64,000 nucleotides of DNA from Pachydiplax longipennis (GCA_036926295.1 JAVFKF010000001.1:22418001-22482000); one strand, 5' to 3'; numbered from the stretch's first letter, positions 1 through 11,722 are shown. Notes: generated by a model not told the origin, from the letters alone. Numbers and translations: made by a program.

Positions 1-182
1 GCTTTATGGTATTATAAGGGATGTCACTCTCAAGTGGATAATCGGCAGCTCTTGTTATTACGAAGGCCGCCGGAGTGATCGCTCTTGAAGGGAGCTTGTG
101 GGAAGAAATGCATGGAAGGGCTATTGGCACGTTTGAACGCTTCGATGCACTTCCGAAATTAGTTCGTGAAGGAGAGTGGTGG

Positions 183-288
183 AGATTTTTAAAGTGCTTC
201 GACAGCTGAGGTCATTCCGCGCGTGAGATCTCATCGGGAATCGAACCCGGGTCCGATTTCACCAAAGTTGAATATAGCTGTCTGGTGG
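183..288 (-). mobile_element. tRNA-derived SINE, family A, copy 1
   Basis: Read on the minus strand, this holds a Pol III B-box match (GGTTCGATTCCC) preceded by TTTGGTGAAATCGG. It is followed by the family's post-tRNA core, with GACCTCAGCTGTCGAAG and then an A-rich end. The same head-plus-core order recurs near 3.7, 22.3, 36.5, 39.7 and 63.0 kb. The A-box half is eroded here, so this copy is probably dead. It lies head-to-head with the next copy, about 35 bp away. SINEs are non-coding, transcribed by Pol III and mobilised by a LINE partner. Confidence 0.62.
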
Positions 289-324
289 CCCCCCCAATTA
301 CTATTGCATATGCTCTTGGTGTTA

Positions 325-415
325 AAAGGCTCCAGGATAGCATAAAGGGTAGCACATTCGACTTTGACGAAAGTGTACCGGGTTTGATTCCCGGTGAGAG
401 ACCACGTACCTCGCT
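325..415 (+). mobile_element. tRNA-derived SINE, family A, copy 2
   Basis: This is a plus-strand copy of the same family: GGATAGC, a small insertion, AGGGTAGCACATTCG, then a B-box variant GGTTTGATTCCCGG and a shortened core (ACCTCGCTG). It runs straight into a TTA microsatellite. With copy 1 it forms a head-to-head pair. The core is truncated compared with the copies at 3.7 and 63 kb. Confidence 0.55.
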
Positions 416-432
416 GTTATTATTATTATTAT
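416..432. repeat. (TTA)n microsatellite
   Basis: Perfect TTA trinucleotide repeat joining SINE copy 2 to family B copy 1. Similar TAA/ATT-rich tracts precede family B copies 3 and 4, which suggests an insertion preference or a shared tail. Confidence 0.85.
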
Positions 433-433
433 T

Positions 434-797
434 GGACCCTTTATTAGGCGAGGTTAGGCCCGAGTGGACCTCTCTTCCACCTAACCTCGTATGAAGATAG
501 ATGGTGATCAAGATGTAAAATAATACTAAGAGAAAAAAATGAGAAAAAAAAACGAAATAGAAAGATTTGATTTGTGGGACAAAATCTCCATAACTGAAGG
601 TTGATAGACAAAAAACCCACAGTGCGGGAAAACACCCACACAAGAAGGGGGGCGAAAAAAAACCGCGAAAACACAGTGAAAACATATAATAAAGAAAATA
701 ATTTTTAAAATTCAAAAATGATAGAGAAAGTACAAAAAGTAAGGTAAAAATATATAAATAAAAATACAAAAATAATAATAATAATAAAATAATAAAA
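434..797 (+). repeat. Dispersed repeat family B, copy 1
   Basis: This begins with GGACCCTTTATTAGGCGAGG and a strong stem-loop (CGAGGTTAGG paired with CCTAACCTCG, inner GTGGA/TCCAC, 448-490). An A-rich middle follows. The conserved block GGAAAACACCCACA...AAGGGGGGCG...CCGCGAAAAC lies at about 628-672, and the repeat ends in A/T-rich sequence with AAT repeats. Copies 2 to 5 share the same order of blocks. I see no coding capacity and no tRNA head. I do not recognise the family; it may be the 3' region of a LINE or a non-autonomous element. The long minus-strand ORF across it (212-769) is low-complexity translation of this A-rich DNA. Confidence 0.6.
769..797. repeat. AAT-rich microsatellite
   Basis: Imperfect AAT/AAAT run at the 3' end of family B copy 1. 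The minus-strand copy 5 at 52.8 kb ends in an equivalent AAT tract, so it looks like the element's tail rather than an unrelated microsatellite. Confidence 0.7.
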
Positions 798-830
798 ATG
801 AAGTAATAATAAAAATGACTGTTGAAATTA

Positions 831-2290
831 CTTCAGCAGTTGAAGCACTTTTAACAATATTACTACTATACTTGGTGATACGAAGACGTTGGTCTCGATT
901 ACACAATCTGTCTACATATCAAAGATGGTAGAATATTATGTCAAGCGTACAATTATACGATACATTTATCTGCTCTCTTATGATAGATTGTATGGGCAAT
1001 ATAAAAGCCTTTATTGTGTATTGTACTGCTCTTTTCACTGAAAAGCTGCACTCCCTTCCCGCTTAATTAGGAGTTCTACTGAAAGATCGTAGTAGGTAAA
1101 TAAAACACTAAAATCATCCGGGTACAAAGAGCTCTTACAGATAGGAAATGAATTTAAATGCTCCGTCAGAAATAAGACAAGTTTCCAGTATGTATGATAG
1201 GCGATATTGAGACTAAAATGTTTCTTCTTCCATTTAATTTGTCGTCAATAGTATTTATAAAAACGTACATAATTTATGTATAATTAGAAATAGAGTGGAA
1301 AACTTTAAGAGTGAATTAAAAAATATATATGGTCATAAAGAAAGATATATGGTCTAAGGAAGGAATTTCCATAGTATATTACTTATAATAATTGGAAAGA
1401 TGAAACATATTACAAGCACTAACTCATAATAGACCAAAAATAATAGCTAATGGTACCCATAGTATTATCGAGGGATGGAAAAGCTTCAGGAGAGAACGGT
1501 AGAGAAAAAAGGTTTAAAAAGAGGTACGTCCAATCCTCCGTTACCATGGAGACTGCGTAGGTTGTAAGATAGCATCTCCAGTCGGGGATTCAGGAAGTGC
1601 ATGTGTCTCAGAAAGAGAACTGACAAGTACAGCGTGTCGAGCACTTCCACGTAATTGAAATAATTCCTTAGCTGGAGAAACCAATGGACGTGTGAGACGG
1701 CGGAGTGAAATCCTTTTCGACGTTTCGTGGGATTGGGAGAAACTTTGCGATCGTTCATCATTCGCTATAAATTAATTTATTACGTGAGTGCTTTAACAAT
1801 AATTAAATCAGTACATATTATCTGGTGTGTCCATCTGATATTCAATGACACCCCAGCTAAAGAGAACACCTGCTAACGAAGGCTTCTTTTCTTTGTTTTG
1901 GGATTTTTCAGAGGAATTATGATTTGGACGAATTTCTGATGGATGCTTGCGCGTTTAACAGGCGTAAAAATGAAGGGAATGGCTTAGGCATATTAGATAT
2001 AGCTTACAAGTACTTGCTTGTGAAAGAGTGTGTTAGTTTTGGGCAGATTCCTTATCTTTGATTAGGAATCTGCATGAGAATGATTATAACCTTTGATTCT
2101 CATTCGAGACCATAGCCAATGGTCGGCGTTCTGTTCTGAAAAATAATTGGTTAAAAGAGCCACGGTTAAAATTAAGCTGAAATTATACTTGAGGAACATA
2201 CTCGTTAAGTATTAGGTAATTCTAATATAACACGCCCGACAGAATAGAGGGAAAAATTAACTCCGCAAGTGAGCGGTGAGATTTAGATTC
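831..2290. other. AT-rich stretch without a supported gene
   Basis: Mostly unique-looking AT-rich DNA. A slightly GC-richer patch at 1480-1760 gives a 91-codon minus-strand ORF that I do not recognise and do not call. Two adjacent hairpins at 2043-2103 are listed separately. Confidence 0.5.
2043..2103. other. Two back-to-back hairpins
   Basis: The first hairpin pairs GCAGATTCCT (2043-2052) with AGGAATCTGC (2064-2073). The second starts at the next base and pairs ATGAGAAT (2074-2081) with ATTCTCAT (2096-2103). Both loop regions contain CTTTGAT or CCTTTG. No known RNA class is recognised. Confidence 0.5.
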
Positions 2291-2705
2291 GGGTGAGATT
2301 TAGATTAACATATCTTCTTACACATCCCCTTGGCCATATTAAATTTAAAGAAAAATATAAATTGAAAAAATGCACAGAAGAAAACTACTTTCTGGGTTAA
2401 AAATCCGAAATTTGTATTTAAGAAACACAGACCACAGAAGGAAAAGGCCTGCAAGAAGGAGGTGTGAAAAAAAACTGCGAAGCCTACTCACAGTTAACTA
2501 ATTTTTGGGATCTGAAAGGCAAAGAAAACCAATACAGGTATACTTTACGTAGACAATAAAAATAGAAATGTGTTTGCAAAAAAAGAACATAAAAAGAACG
2601 TTATGAAGTACACATATGTAAGTTACAAGAGTGAGAAATAGAAATATGAAACTAAATTAAAAAAAGAAATTAAAGAATTCAATAGAAGGAACCAGCTTTT
2701 TTAAC
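2291..2705 (+). repeat. Dispersed repeat family B, copy 2
   Basis: Starts with GGGTGAGATTTAGATTAAC. It contains the shared middle (TGCACAGAAGAAAACTACTT) and the block AAGGAGGTGTGAAAAAAAAC TGCGAAGCC, then a long A-rich 3' part ending with AAAGAAATTAAAGAATTC and ACCAGCTT. Copy 3 shares the whole 3' part, which defines a unit of about 420 bp. It is strongly diverged, hence old. Confidence 0.55.
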
Positions 2706-3667
2706 GTGTTAGTGTTAATTTTCAGTGTCACTTGACCGCTGTATCTTCGGGTGGTTGTTGGAATGCTACAGATATGAAATTAGGAAATAACTACAAACTT
2801 TATATATAACATTAAAATGTAATATAAAAATAAAATACTATAGGTGAAGTCGCAGAGTGCAGCGAAGCAAGTCGACTGAGTTCGATTCTGAATATGAAGG
2901 CATACTTGATGTTACGTGGCACTTAGAGAGAAAAAGGGAGAAGGAATATTGATGGACAGAATGTTTCAGATTCCAATCGAAATGAGAGATTCTCCCGAGT
3001 TATGGAATCTAACCACAAAGACTCATATTTGAAATAGATACATCTCATTGTTTGTATAAGAGTAGGACATGTTGATCTTACCATCGCGGTGATTCAAGCA
3101 GAATATCAATCTAACGTCACTGAAAATTTAATATTAAATTCCGATGGAACCGATAAGAGAGAGTTTCTACAAGTTTTTTAATTTACTTTGAAATTCAGTT
3201 GCTCTCTATGATACACTGATGCCAACGAAGAAGCTCAGCCTAAGCAAATTTTCAAATAAACGCTCTTTCATCGGAAAATTTTGCCAAATATCTTCTTTTC
3301 TTTGCGTTATGATGGAATTAATGAAGTTTTTGACAGAATATAGTCTAACCGAGAGAATGTATGTACTACAGCAGTTCACTATTCACCTTTTTATTTTAAT
3401 TAGGTCTCACATAACCTCATTTTTTATAGGTTATTTAGAAAAAGAGACTATATCTCCTAAATAAGCTTTTTAATTATTTTTACTTGGAAGACCCAGAGAT
3501 AAAGATCTAGAAATTTGTGAGCCTCAACCTTGGGGCTGAGGTAATCCCTTTTATTATACCCCCTGCAATAGTAATATAAGCACCTAAAATCTCTCCGAAT
3601 ACCTCTTAAAAATCTATACTAACATAGAACACCCAATAGTAATGATATCGCAGAAACAGTTATCTAT
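2706..3667. other. AT-rich stretch without a supported gene
   Basis: No repeat or gene recognised. An 81-codon plus-strand ORF at 3219-3464 has no recognisable motif and sits in AT-rich sequence; I do not call it. Confidence 0.45.
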
Positions 3668-3791
3668 AAAGGCTCTCGCATAGCCAAGTGGGTAGCGCGT
3701 TTCTCTTTGGTGAAAGCGATCCCAAGTTCGAATCCCAGTTGGATCCCATGTATGCGAAATGACCTCAACTGTCGAAGCTCTTTCAAAAATA
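3668..3791 (+). mobile_element. tRNA-derived SINE, family A, copy 3 (well preserved)
   Basis: This is one of the clearest members. It has a near-perfect A box (TAGCCAAGTGGG), then GTAGCGCG and TTTGGTGAAAGCG, then a B box (AGTTCGAATCCC). The core follows: TGCGAAATGACCTCAACTGT, CGAAGCTC and TTTCAAAAAT. Box spacing is tRNA-like, but the ends do not pair as an acceptor stem, so this is a SINE and not a tRNA gene. Confidence 0.75.
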
Positions 3792-5299
3792 CTAAGACCA
3801 CTTAATCAAATTACTCAATCAAAATACTCTTTCTGACGAATCATCAAGGTCAGAGTCTTTATATTTTAAGATATTCTATTCTGGTCACGCAAAGAATCTC
3901 CTCAGACACCTTATACACCCGTGTCAATAGCCGCTTATTTGTGAACGGCATTGGAGCCGTCTCTTTAAACATTTCTTTCATTGAGACTGGGTCATTACGT
4001 AATCATCAAATTGATTTAAGAATCCCAAGTCACCTTCCGGCGTTTCTCTCGCTAATTCACAAACCAACAGAAAGATTGCACATTTCACGATTCGAGCCAT
4101 GATGCATCCGACGACGTGACGTTACATTCGTTTCCTTAATTCATTGTCATTCGCTACACCACGGATTTTTATGAAAGTGTTACCTTGAGTATTTTTGCGT
4201 AGAAGAGATTTCTCTAACCAACATCATCTATCCATTTTAACCCTCATAAAATCGATGAAACTTACAATGAAAATAGATCAAAGCACTTCCAATGTAACTG
4301 ATAATTAACTATACCCAGCTAAACATTAAAATGATTTATTTGCAAGACATGAATCGCCAATTTCTAGCGATAGTCTTCTGAGTAAAATGAACGGAGTTAT
4401 ACAAATTCAAATAAACTTTGAATAAATTCATATTGATAGGGAGATTTTCTTTGATTGGTTACAGTCTATACTCAACTTTACTGAGTCGAATACATGTCAT
4501 AAATAATGGGAATTTCAATTGGCCTCGGAATAATTTCAACGATTAAAGATCCTACAACATTATCTTCTGCATAGCTTTCTTTCTTATTTGCGTTCTTTAT
4601 TAAAAAATACAACAGAAGCAGCCTATATAAGGTTTTCCTTAAGCCATTGGAAAGTATAACTATAGCATAAACCGTGAGCCAAGAACATCTCACAGATAAT
4701 TAGTATTTCTCATGCAGATAAAGCATGGATCCCGTAAGTATATGTTGGAACAATCAAAACGTCAAAAGTCACCTTACCGGAGAGAAAAACTCGCTACCAG
4801 AAATAAATAATTGAAATGTATTTGAGATTATCTTTTTGAAGAATATTAATTGAATTTTTAACTTTATCTTTTGCCATGTATCTCTAAAAATATCTTTCAG
4901 TATTTTTCGGAGAATACTAATTTGAAAAAGAATTAATCACAAATGGTCTTTCTATTAATATTATTCAGGTAATTTAGTAGAAAGGTAAATCCTAAGTTGG
5001 TATCACTCTAATTTGATTACTGCCATCTCTTCATTTTTGATATTTTGGAACCGGATATTTTGTACGTATCTTGAGGTGATCTTTTGACCAAAAAGTTTGA
5101 GTCACGTAGCAATGTTATTACTAATTCATTCTGGGAAACACTTACGCGTATACATCACATGAAAAGTGTCATTTACCACAACTCCTTTCTTTTTAATATT
5201 TCGACCACTTCCAAAGGACACATTTAATAGCGGTATCATCTAACAGCGCATGCTACCGGATAGAATTAAGTTAATGAAACTTAATAACCATCACGATAT
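3792..5299. other. AT-rich stretch without a supported gene
   Basis: No recognisable gene or repeat. A strong splice-donor-like GTAAGTAT occurs near 4733 but has no coding context. Confidence 0.4.
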
Positions 5300-5990
5300 C
5301 CACGCATCATAAAATTCCTTCCCGAGAGAGAGAGAAGTGACGCAATTCGCCCCAAAGACTAAACGAAAGACTCCATCCTAAATTCCGTAAGGCATCCGGC
5401 TTCTCCCCAATTCCATTACTCACGCACTTAGCCGAATAAAACTCCCCTTCATTGCCTCCGAAGACCTCCACTCACCACTTCCCTCCCGCACGCACATGTA
5501 AGAGAGTCTTCCCTCGTTTTTCCCCTCTTCATAATTTTCCCGATCCAAAGTTCAGGGCCGCCCGCCCGTTGGGGTCGAGAGAGGGAGAGAGAGGTTTGTT
5601 CGGAGCGTGTGTGTGAAAAGAGTGTTTGAAGATGCATTGGAGGGTCTGGTGGGAATATTTTCAGATTTTTCGAGAGTCCCGTCACGTTGAGAGAGGGTCG
5701 TAGTGTGTGTTTAAATAATATGAGGTAAGGAAAACAGAGAGAGAGATAAAGATAGGTTTCCCTTGAGGTCGTCTCTATTCGGGCGCGTGAAATTTCGCGG
5801 CTGCGTACACAAACGCCGGAGGGAGACGAAGAAAGTGTTTTTTGAATGGGAATCCGATGCGTCGATTCGAGTGGCGGCGATCGAGGATGATGCGTCGCTT
5901 TGAACGTCCTTCGAGACGATGAAATTTTCGGATTACGCGTCCTGATAGCGCAATTCAGCTCGGTCCGAGAGATATTCCTCCTGGGAATAT
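5300..5990. other. GC/CpG-rich island with GA repeats; possible promoter or first exon
   Basis: Base composition rises sharply. GA tracts occur near 5322-5338 and 5577-5602, GTGTGT runs and many CpGs are present, and a donor-like GAG|GTAAGG lies at 5722-5730. In arthropods, GA tracts near CpG-dense DNA often mark promoters or Polycomb/GAGA-factor sites. The 78-codon minus-strand ORF here (5449-5685) is unconvincing. Regulatory function is inference only. Confidence 0.3.
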
Positions 5991-6000
5991 TTGTGTAGGA

Positions 6001-6343
6001 GGGCTTTCAATCTTCTTCGGCATAATAGGAATCTTCTGGAGAAATACTCAAGAGTTACACCATTATAAATTTGAAAATTTTCTTTTGAGCATTCAAAATA
6101 CCATTCATTCAATTTATGGAGGGCTTTTAACTTTTTTAGCGTAATATGAATCTTCTAGAGAGATATTCAAGAGATTTTATAAAGTCGAAAAATTTCTTTC
6201 ATGCATTCTAAATAACATTCATTCAATTTGTGGGCGTTTACTTTTTTTCATTGCTATAAGAATCTTCTGGAGAAATATCTAAGAGGAATTTCATTATAAC
6301 TTATAAATATTTTTCGAGAACATAAAATGCCATTCAATTAAAA
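6001..6343 (+). repeat. Three-unit tandem repeat, unit 111-120 bp
   Basis: Units start at 6001, 6121 and 6232. Each begins GGGCNTTT, contains GAATCTTCTGGAGAAATA (or a close variant), then an A/T-rich centre and CATTCATTCAATTT near its end. Divergence between units is considerable, so the array is old. Monomer size is in the satellite range but only three units are present. No function is apparent. Confidence 0.65.
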
Positions 6344-6349
6344 GGGCCC

Positions 6350-6514
6350 AATGAAACAAGTAATTTCATCAAGATCCACCAAGTTTTAATTAAATTTATC
6401 AAATATATTTGAGCAATATCTTATGGCAGGAAAAATATTGTCTCTATGAGCCTATATGAAGATACGGTCAGCGGCCCACTCCAATCAAGTTTTACGTGCA
6501 ATGATAGTGCAATT
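6350..6514 (+). repeat. Diverged direct duplication, copy A
   Basis: Paired with 7849-8010. Both contain TAAATTTATCA, GAGCAAYATSTTATGSC, GGAAAAATA, TTGTCTCT, GCCTATATGAAGATAC and TCAATCAA..GTGCAAT in the same order. It may be a dispersed element or a segmental duplicate; no ends or target duplications are clear. Confidence 0.6.
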
Positions 6515-7848
6515 CAGGTCGATTGAGTGGACTTTAATGGACAGTTCAATTTAGCGTGATAAAACCGTATCATAATCGACATTTAAGCCTACAGTGGCAT
6601 TAAACCACAAATTTTTGATTAAATATGTTGGTATTTCAAGTCTCACGAGCCATTTTTATGGTAAGAGTTTATCCTCAAGAAGATAAAGTGTATATCTCGC
6701 GATAGAATAGAGGTTCTTCTGGACAATTCGAAATTTACCACTCAAAATTACTTTTATTTCAACATCATTAGGAAACTGCAGTGTTTCCACTGTGGAATTT
6801 CATTGGTCATTCGAATATTATTTACCATACTATGATCATTCATAATGGAATCGACTGATACAAACCTCACATAAGCAAGCTACTTGATGAATTTCTTAGA
6901 TTAGCGGAATATCAAGGAATACAGTAAAATACAATCTATTAATTCGGCCTCGACTTCGTGGTAGGTCTTCATTATGATCAAAAATGACAAGAGAGCACTA
7001 ATACCTTTACCACCGATCCTTTTCTTGAGCTAACATGGTTTCGACGTTTTAGGTCATTCTCAGGAGGATATGTGTGTAGATAGTGTAGTATTTCCTACAC
7101 TAAATTACAGCAAAACAGCCTTTTACTTATACTCTTTTCTTTACTTTACTTGGACGTTTTTTAATGCAAGAATATCGCGTGATTTAATTGAAAATCTTTA
7201 AAATAAAATTATCAACTTCTAGATTCGAAACGTTTTGACCATAACTTAGTACAACATGTTTGCAAAAGGTTCTCATAGATAAATATCTTCTAGTCGACCT
7301 CGATAGCAGATGGCAAGCGCGTCTATTTGAGATTGCTCGTTCTAATCCCGGCTGCTGAACGACTGTAAATTTTATTGGAATTATATGCTTGTGTTGGCCT
7401 CGAATAGGCTATACTCTATTATTAAACACAGAGAGAAGGGGTTTCCAGAAGAAGGCACGGAATCCGGTATCAGTCTAAGAAGAGCGTAGTCGTGAATAGA
7501 GTAACTTTTCCACAGAAGTAAATAAAAGCTTCCTCTTGTATCTCGGGTGTTTACTCGCTAAAGAAACAAATTAGCTACAGAGAGACCTATGTATTATGCT
7601 ACTCATTCTGAAGGATTCCGTTCTCCATGGTAATGTGTATTTTTTGCGGATGATGATTATATAAATGAAAGCTTTCGAAGTTCAAGAGTCACATCTCTCC
7701 CTTTTTATTACAAAAATTGCATCATTAATAAGAAAAGGTAGTAACGTTTAGATATGTAACTCGTCTACTCGTAAGAGTAGATCCGCCATGAAGGTATCAC
7801 TATCTTCATCTTCGTATGATGTGTCAATGCCATTATATATTTTACCAT
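6515..7848. other. AT-rich stretch between the duplicated segments
   Basis: No gene. A tRNA-like patch at 7294-7362 is listed separately. Otherwise nothing recognisable. Confidence 0.4.
7294..7362 (+). mobile_element. Possible tRNA-derived SINE fragment, not family A
   Basis: ACCTCGATAGCAGATGGC resembles an A-box region, and CGTTCTAATCCCGGCTGC about 30 bp later resembles a B box with one or two changes. It lacks the family A core (CAGCTGTCGAAG). It may be a second SINE type related to 18.33 and 28.0 kb. Decayed. Confidence 0.35.
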
Positions 7849-8010
7849 ATAAAACTAGCAATTACAACAAGACCTAATCCACTAAACTTTAATAAATTTA
7901 TCACGTAAATTAGAGCAACATGTTATGCCGGAAAAATAATTGTCTCTCAGCCTATATGAAGATACCATCAGCAGCCCACCCCAATCAACTTTAATGTGCA
8001 ATAATAGTAC
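7849..8010 (+). repeat. Diverged direct duplication, copy B
   Basis: Second copy of the 6350-6514 segment, about 1.5 kb downstream in the same orientation. The best-preserved part is GCCTATATGAAGATACC, then CAGCAGCCCACCCCAATCAA. Confidence 0.6.
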
Positions 8011-8949
8011 GACATGTAATTCACACGACAGATGATCTGAACTGTTCAATCATTGCACATTCAATGAATTAATTGATTGAAAGGCATTCTAGTTTTCCAA
8101 AAGAATTCAATGTAAGTCTTATTCTAACCGCGATCTGGATCATGTGCATCCTTGCATCCTCGTCATTTGCACAGTCATGGTGTCACTCCTAACTCGACCG
8201 GTGACACGCTCTGATCGTTAACTGATGGACATTGTGTAATTTTGCCCCCATTAACCTAACCTGTGTTTACTTGACTATTCGGAGCTCTACTCGAAATCAC
8301 AATTTTGCAATCGAAGATTTCGGCAAATAGGATGCTTCTGGGACGAATAATATCCATAATGGAAGTATCACTGGATCAAAATGCCTATCTGAATCCCAAC
8401 AATTTTTTAATGCTGAATATTTTTATATCTTCTATTCTGTATTTTAATACTTTTCAGTATTTTCCTATTAAATTCTTTGTATATTTTAATATTTTGTAGC
8501 ATGATTAAATTTTCCACTATTATCTCATTATAAGAGAATTGCAATTGTAATCTGTCCAGTATATATTTACTTTTATTTATTTTCTCTTGGTATTGATTTT
8601 GTGATTTCAATTTCTCAACACATTTCTCTACTCCATAATTAACCTTGTATTATCTATTGTACCTTACCTACCTTGGACTATCCTTGCACTATACTACTTG
8701 CAGGTTTGCACAGGTTTTCTCCCTCGTCTTCTTTGTACGAGTTTTCCTACTTTGGATATTTGTTCCTAAGATAATAACTTAATCTTTTTTCATCCTACCC
8801 TTTTAAATTTTTCCTCTCTATATTACTATTCACATAAATTAATTTGCTTAATCAAATTCAATTACGACAGGTTAGAATGAAAAAGAGAAATTATAATCTC
8901 AATCTCCCCTAATTAAAAACCTTTAAGACCATTGATAATAATCAGAGAA
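8011..8949. other. AT-rich stretch without a supported gene
   Basis: Nothing recognisable. The 8400-8620 part is extremely AT-rich and yields short ORFs on both strands by composition alone. Confidence 0.45.
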
Positions 8950-9600
8950 GCGATCTCAGCCGAGTTTCCACACACTCCCCCTTTTCACCACTCCGCAATC
9001 GACGCGCTGAAATAATAGATGCAGACGAAGCGTTGCGTAATAACGAAAGACGCGTTAAGCTCTCCACTCCTCGAACCCCCACGCAAAACGATCCAACTTC
9101 GACCTTTCCAACTTTTCCCATTTTTTCGAGTTCACTGAATGACCTCTATACCATGAAAACAAGGCAACACCTTCCCCTTCCTTCCCATACTTCACCGCGT
9201 CTAAAAGAAACAGTCTTCTCAGACGATTCCTCCGCCTCTTCTGGCAAACTCCTTTTGCAACGTTTTAAAAGACTCGCGCTCCTATGAGCACGGCATAAAG
9301 CAACTCTCCCACGTATAAATCAAACGCCCACTTCCCCCGAGGAAACCAGTTTGACGCAGTAATTTGCATTTCTCGGCGTCTTTTTTTATCCGTCGTTTCT
9401 CTGAATGAGGTGGGGCCACGGAGGTGAGGGAGTTAAGTGGTTGGGGAGGGTGAAATGTGGTGAAGAATGGGCTAAGTTAGCGGGGATGGAACGCCCACGC
9501 GTGACAGACTCTGAAGGAACTGGGTGGGGGTTATTTCTCTCCTGGATTCTTAATTATTATCGGATCCCTTCCGCCACTTCCTCTCATCAATGAATGTGAC
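8950..9600. other. GC-rich island (pyrimidine-rich, then purine-rich)
   Basis: The first half is C/T-rich with several CpGs. The second half (9405-9540) is G-rich with GGGG runs on the plus strand. Short ORFs (9033-9287 and 9405-9593) are low complexity and not recognisable. Candidate regulatory or transcribed island only. Confidence 0.3.
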
Positions 9601-11465
9601 AGGTGATTCCGAGCACCAGATCATCGAACCCGTGTTTCCATACGGGAGCGGCCCAGAGGCATGTCACATCTGTCTCAGTTTGTATCCAAAAAGGCTATTT
9701 GTGGTTGTAATCTTATGAGAACGGGTAGAAACTAATAATTAAATCGACTTCGACGATGGCTTTCTTTGTAAAATCGGTGACGTGAGTGATGATTTCTGAC
9801 AATATTACTACGTAAATTATATTGCTGTGTGTAATATATTGCTATGCATATTAAATATTGCGCATTTTGTACCCGAAATCTATACAAAATAAAAATCTAT
9901 ATTTAATATTCTTTTTCTAGTTCTTGTTTTTCTTCTTACAAACTTATGTATTTATTCGAAAAAAATTTGCAATCTCATACAGCCGATTTCTTCTTCGTTT
10001 CATTCATGTGTGCCTGTCTCTAAAAATACACTATCAATGCATCCTATGCATCCCAAATATCATTAACATCACTTTTTAAGGCGAAGTTTTACCCATAGTA
10101 TCAGGCGATTGTGACTTATTGAATTTAATTTTTGTTATAGCTTTTAAAACGTCGGATATATTTTATACTTTACAGAAAATAAACTTAATAGTAAATTGAA
10201 GATCATATCAGCCTTAAGAAATATAATATGTCAATTAAACGATACAAAATATCTCATTTTAACGACGACACTTGGGATGTGACGGTATATTGCTTGGCTC
10301 GTTTTAATATCTATGACATACGGCGAGTGAACTGGCTTAAATGTTTCCCTGCATATTCCTCGTAAGACACTCCAATAAATAAAAAAGTTTTTTAAAGAAC
10401 TTATAGTTTTTCTACTCCAAGCATATCCTCTCGTAAGTCAATTACTGGATATAAATTTACCTACCTCTTATTCTGATAGGAGTAAACATTAGCTAACTCA
10501 CATTTAAGCTTTTCATATAAAACTTATTTTTCAGTGGGAGTGAGGTGAATGGTCTCTGAAGAACAATATCAGATCGAATATTAGAACACAATATTTAATA
10601 TGTATGTAATTAAAGTTTTCTGATTAAACACCTAACGTTCTGAACACTTCGTAGTTGCCCAAGCTTATGAAATACCTCAGTAATTATCGTTGGTAAATAT
10701 TACAATCAGTGACCGAGAAGAGGTCAAAGCTTCCCCAGCTTTAACTGATATAATCCATCTGAAATATATGCCTTCCATATTTGAATGGATAATCAGAGAA
10801 CACCATCTTAGGAATATAAACGGTTCGCGGAATAAATACTTTCTGCGCCACTGATTACCTTGAATTTTAATGGCGAATCGATTCTCTTCGAAAGCTTGTC
10901 TCCAGGAATCGGACAAATGAATTTTAATGGCTGAACGCAAGTATGACCTAATAGCACGACTATTTGTTATTGTATCCGTTGCTAACCTTGGCGTAGTTTA
11001 CGAAATTCCACTCTTGCTGGTAACTAAGATGAAAATTTGTGAAAGTTGAAGTCCTTCGTGCACTGCTTTCCATTACAGGCAAGCTCCACGATGAAGTTAT
11101 AGAAGTTTACGCTTAATATTTAAATGATTACGGATTGTTTGTTATGGTCCTACTAACAAAGAAGCATGGTGGAGATTAACGCGTGTTTTCAATATCTGCT
11201 ACAGAGAACCAAAGCCAATTTTATATTTTTCCTGGCTCGAATCCCACTATTGGCTCTGTTGTAATTTATAATTAATATGCATTTGAATTTCCAATCCATG
11301 AGACCGCATTCATTACTGCTGTTATCTCATTCTCCACAAAATCAAATTTTTCTCACCTTAAAAAATAATCTAGACAAATATGGATTTTAATAATATCGCA
11401 GAAACTTCAGAATTTTTTCATAAGAAAATCATTCTAAGAAATTCAAAAGAAAAACAGCGTTAGCG

Positions 11466-11495
11466 TTGCTAAAACGCAAATTAGCGTTTTAGCAA
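11466..11495. other. Perfect 12-bp-arm hairpin
   Basis: TTGCTAAAACGC (11466-11477) and its exact reverse complement GCGTTTTAGCAA (11484-11495) flank a 6-nt loop. It is short enough to be chance or a microsatellite-like palindrome. Confidence 0.55.
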
Positions 11496-11722
11496 GAAGA
11501 AAACGATTAAAATGCCAGTATTTATAAAACATATAAACGGATGAATGTTACCATTAATAATTGAGTCATAACTCGTAGGGCTAACGTTGTTTAAAAAACG
11601 ATAAGTACGTATATTATACAACGAATTACGCGAAAAATATTCCAGTAGAACATTCAGGATTCCTTAGCTTATAATGGTCGAAAAGACCGATATATATCTA
11701 CAGCTTCTAAGTTGTTAATTCA

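Noticed and set aside
212..769. 185-codon minus-strand ORF, the longest in the window
   Set aside because: It is Phe/Tyr/Leu-rich low-complexity translation of the A-rich body of family B copy 1 plus the TTA microsatellite and the SINEs.
11227..11262. tRNA B-box-like GGCTCGAATCCCAC on the plus strand
   Set aside because: No A box at a suitable distance and no SINE core; may be chance.
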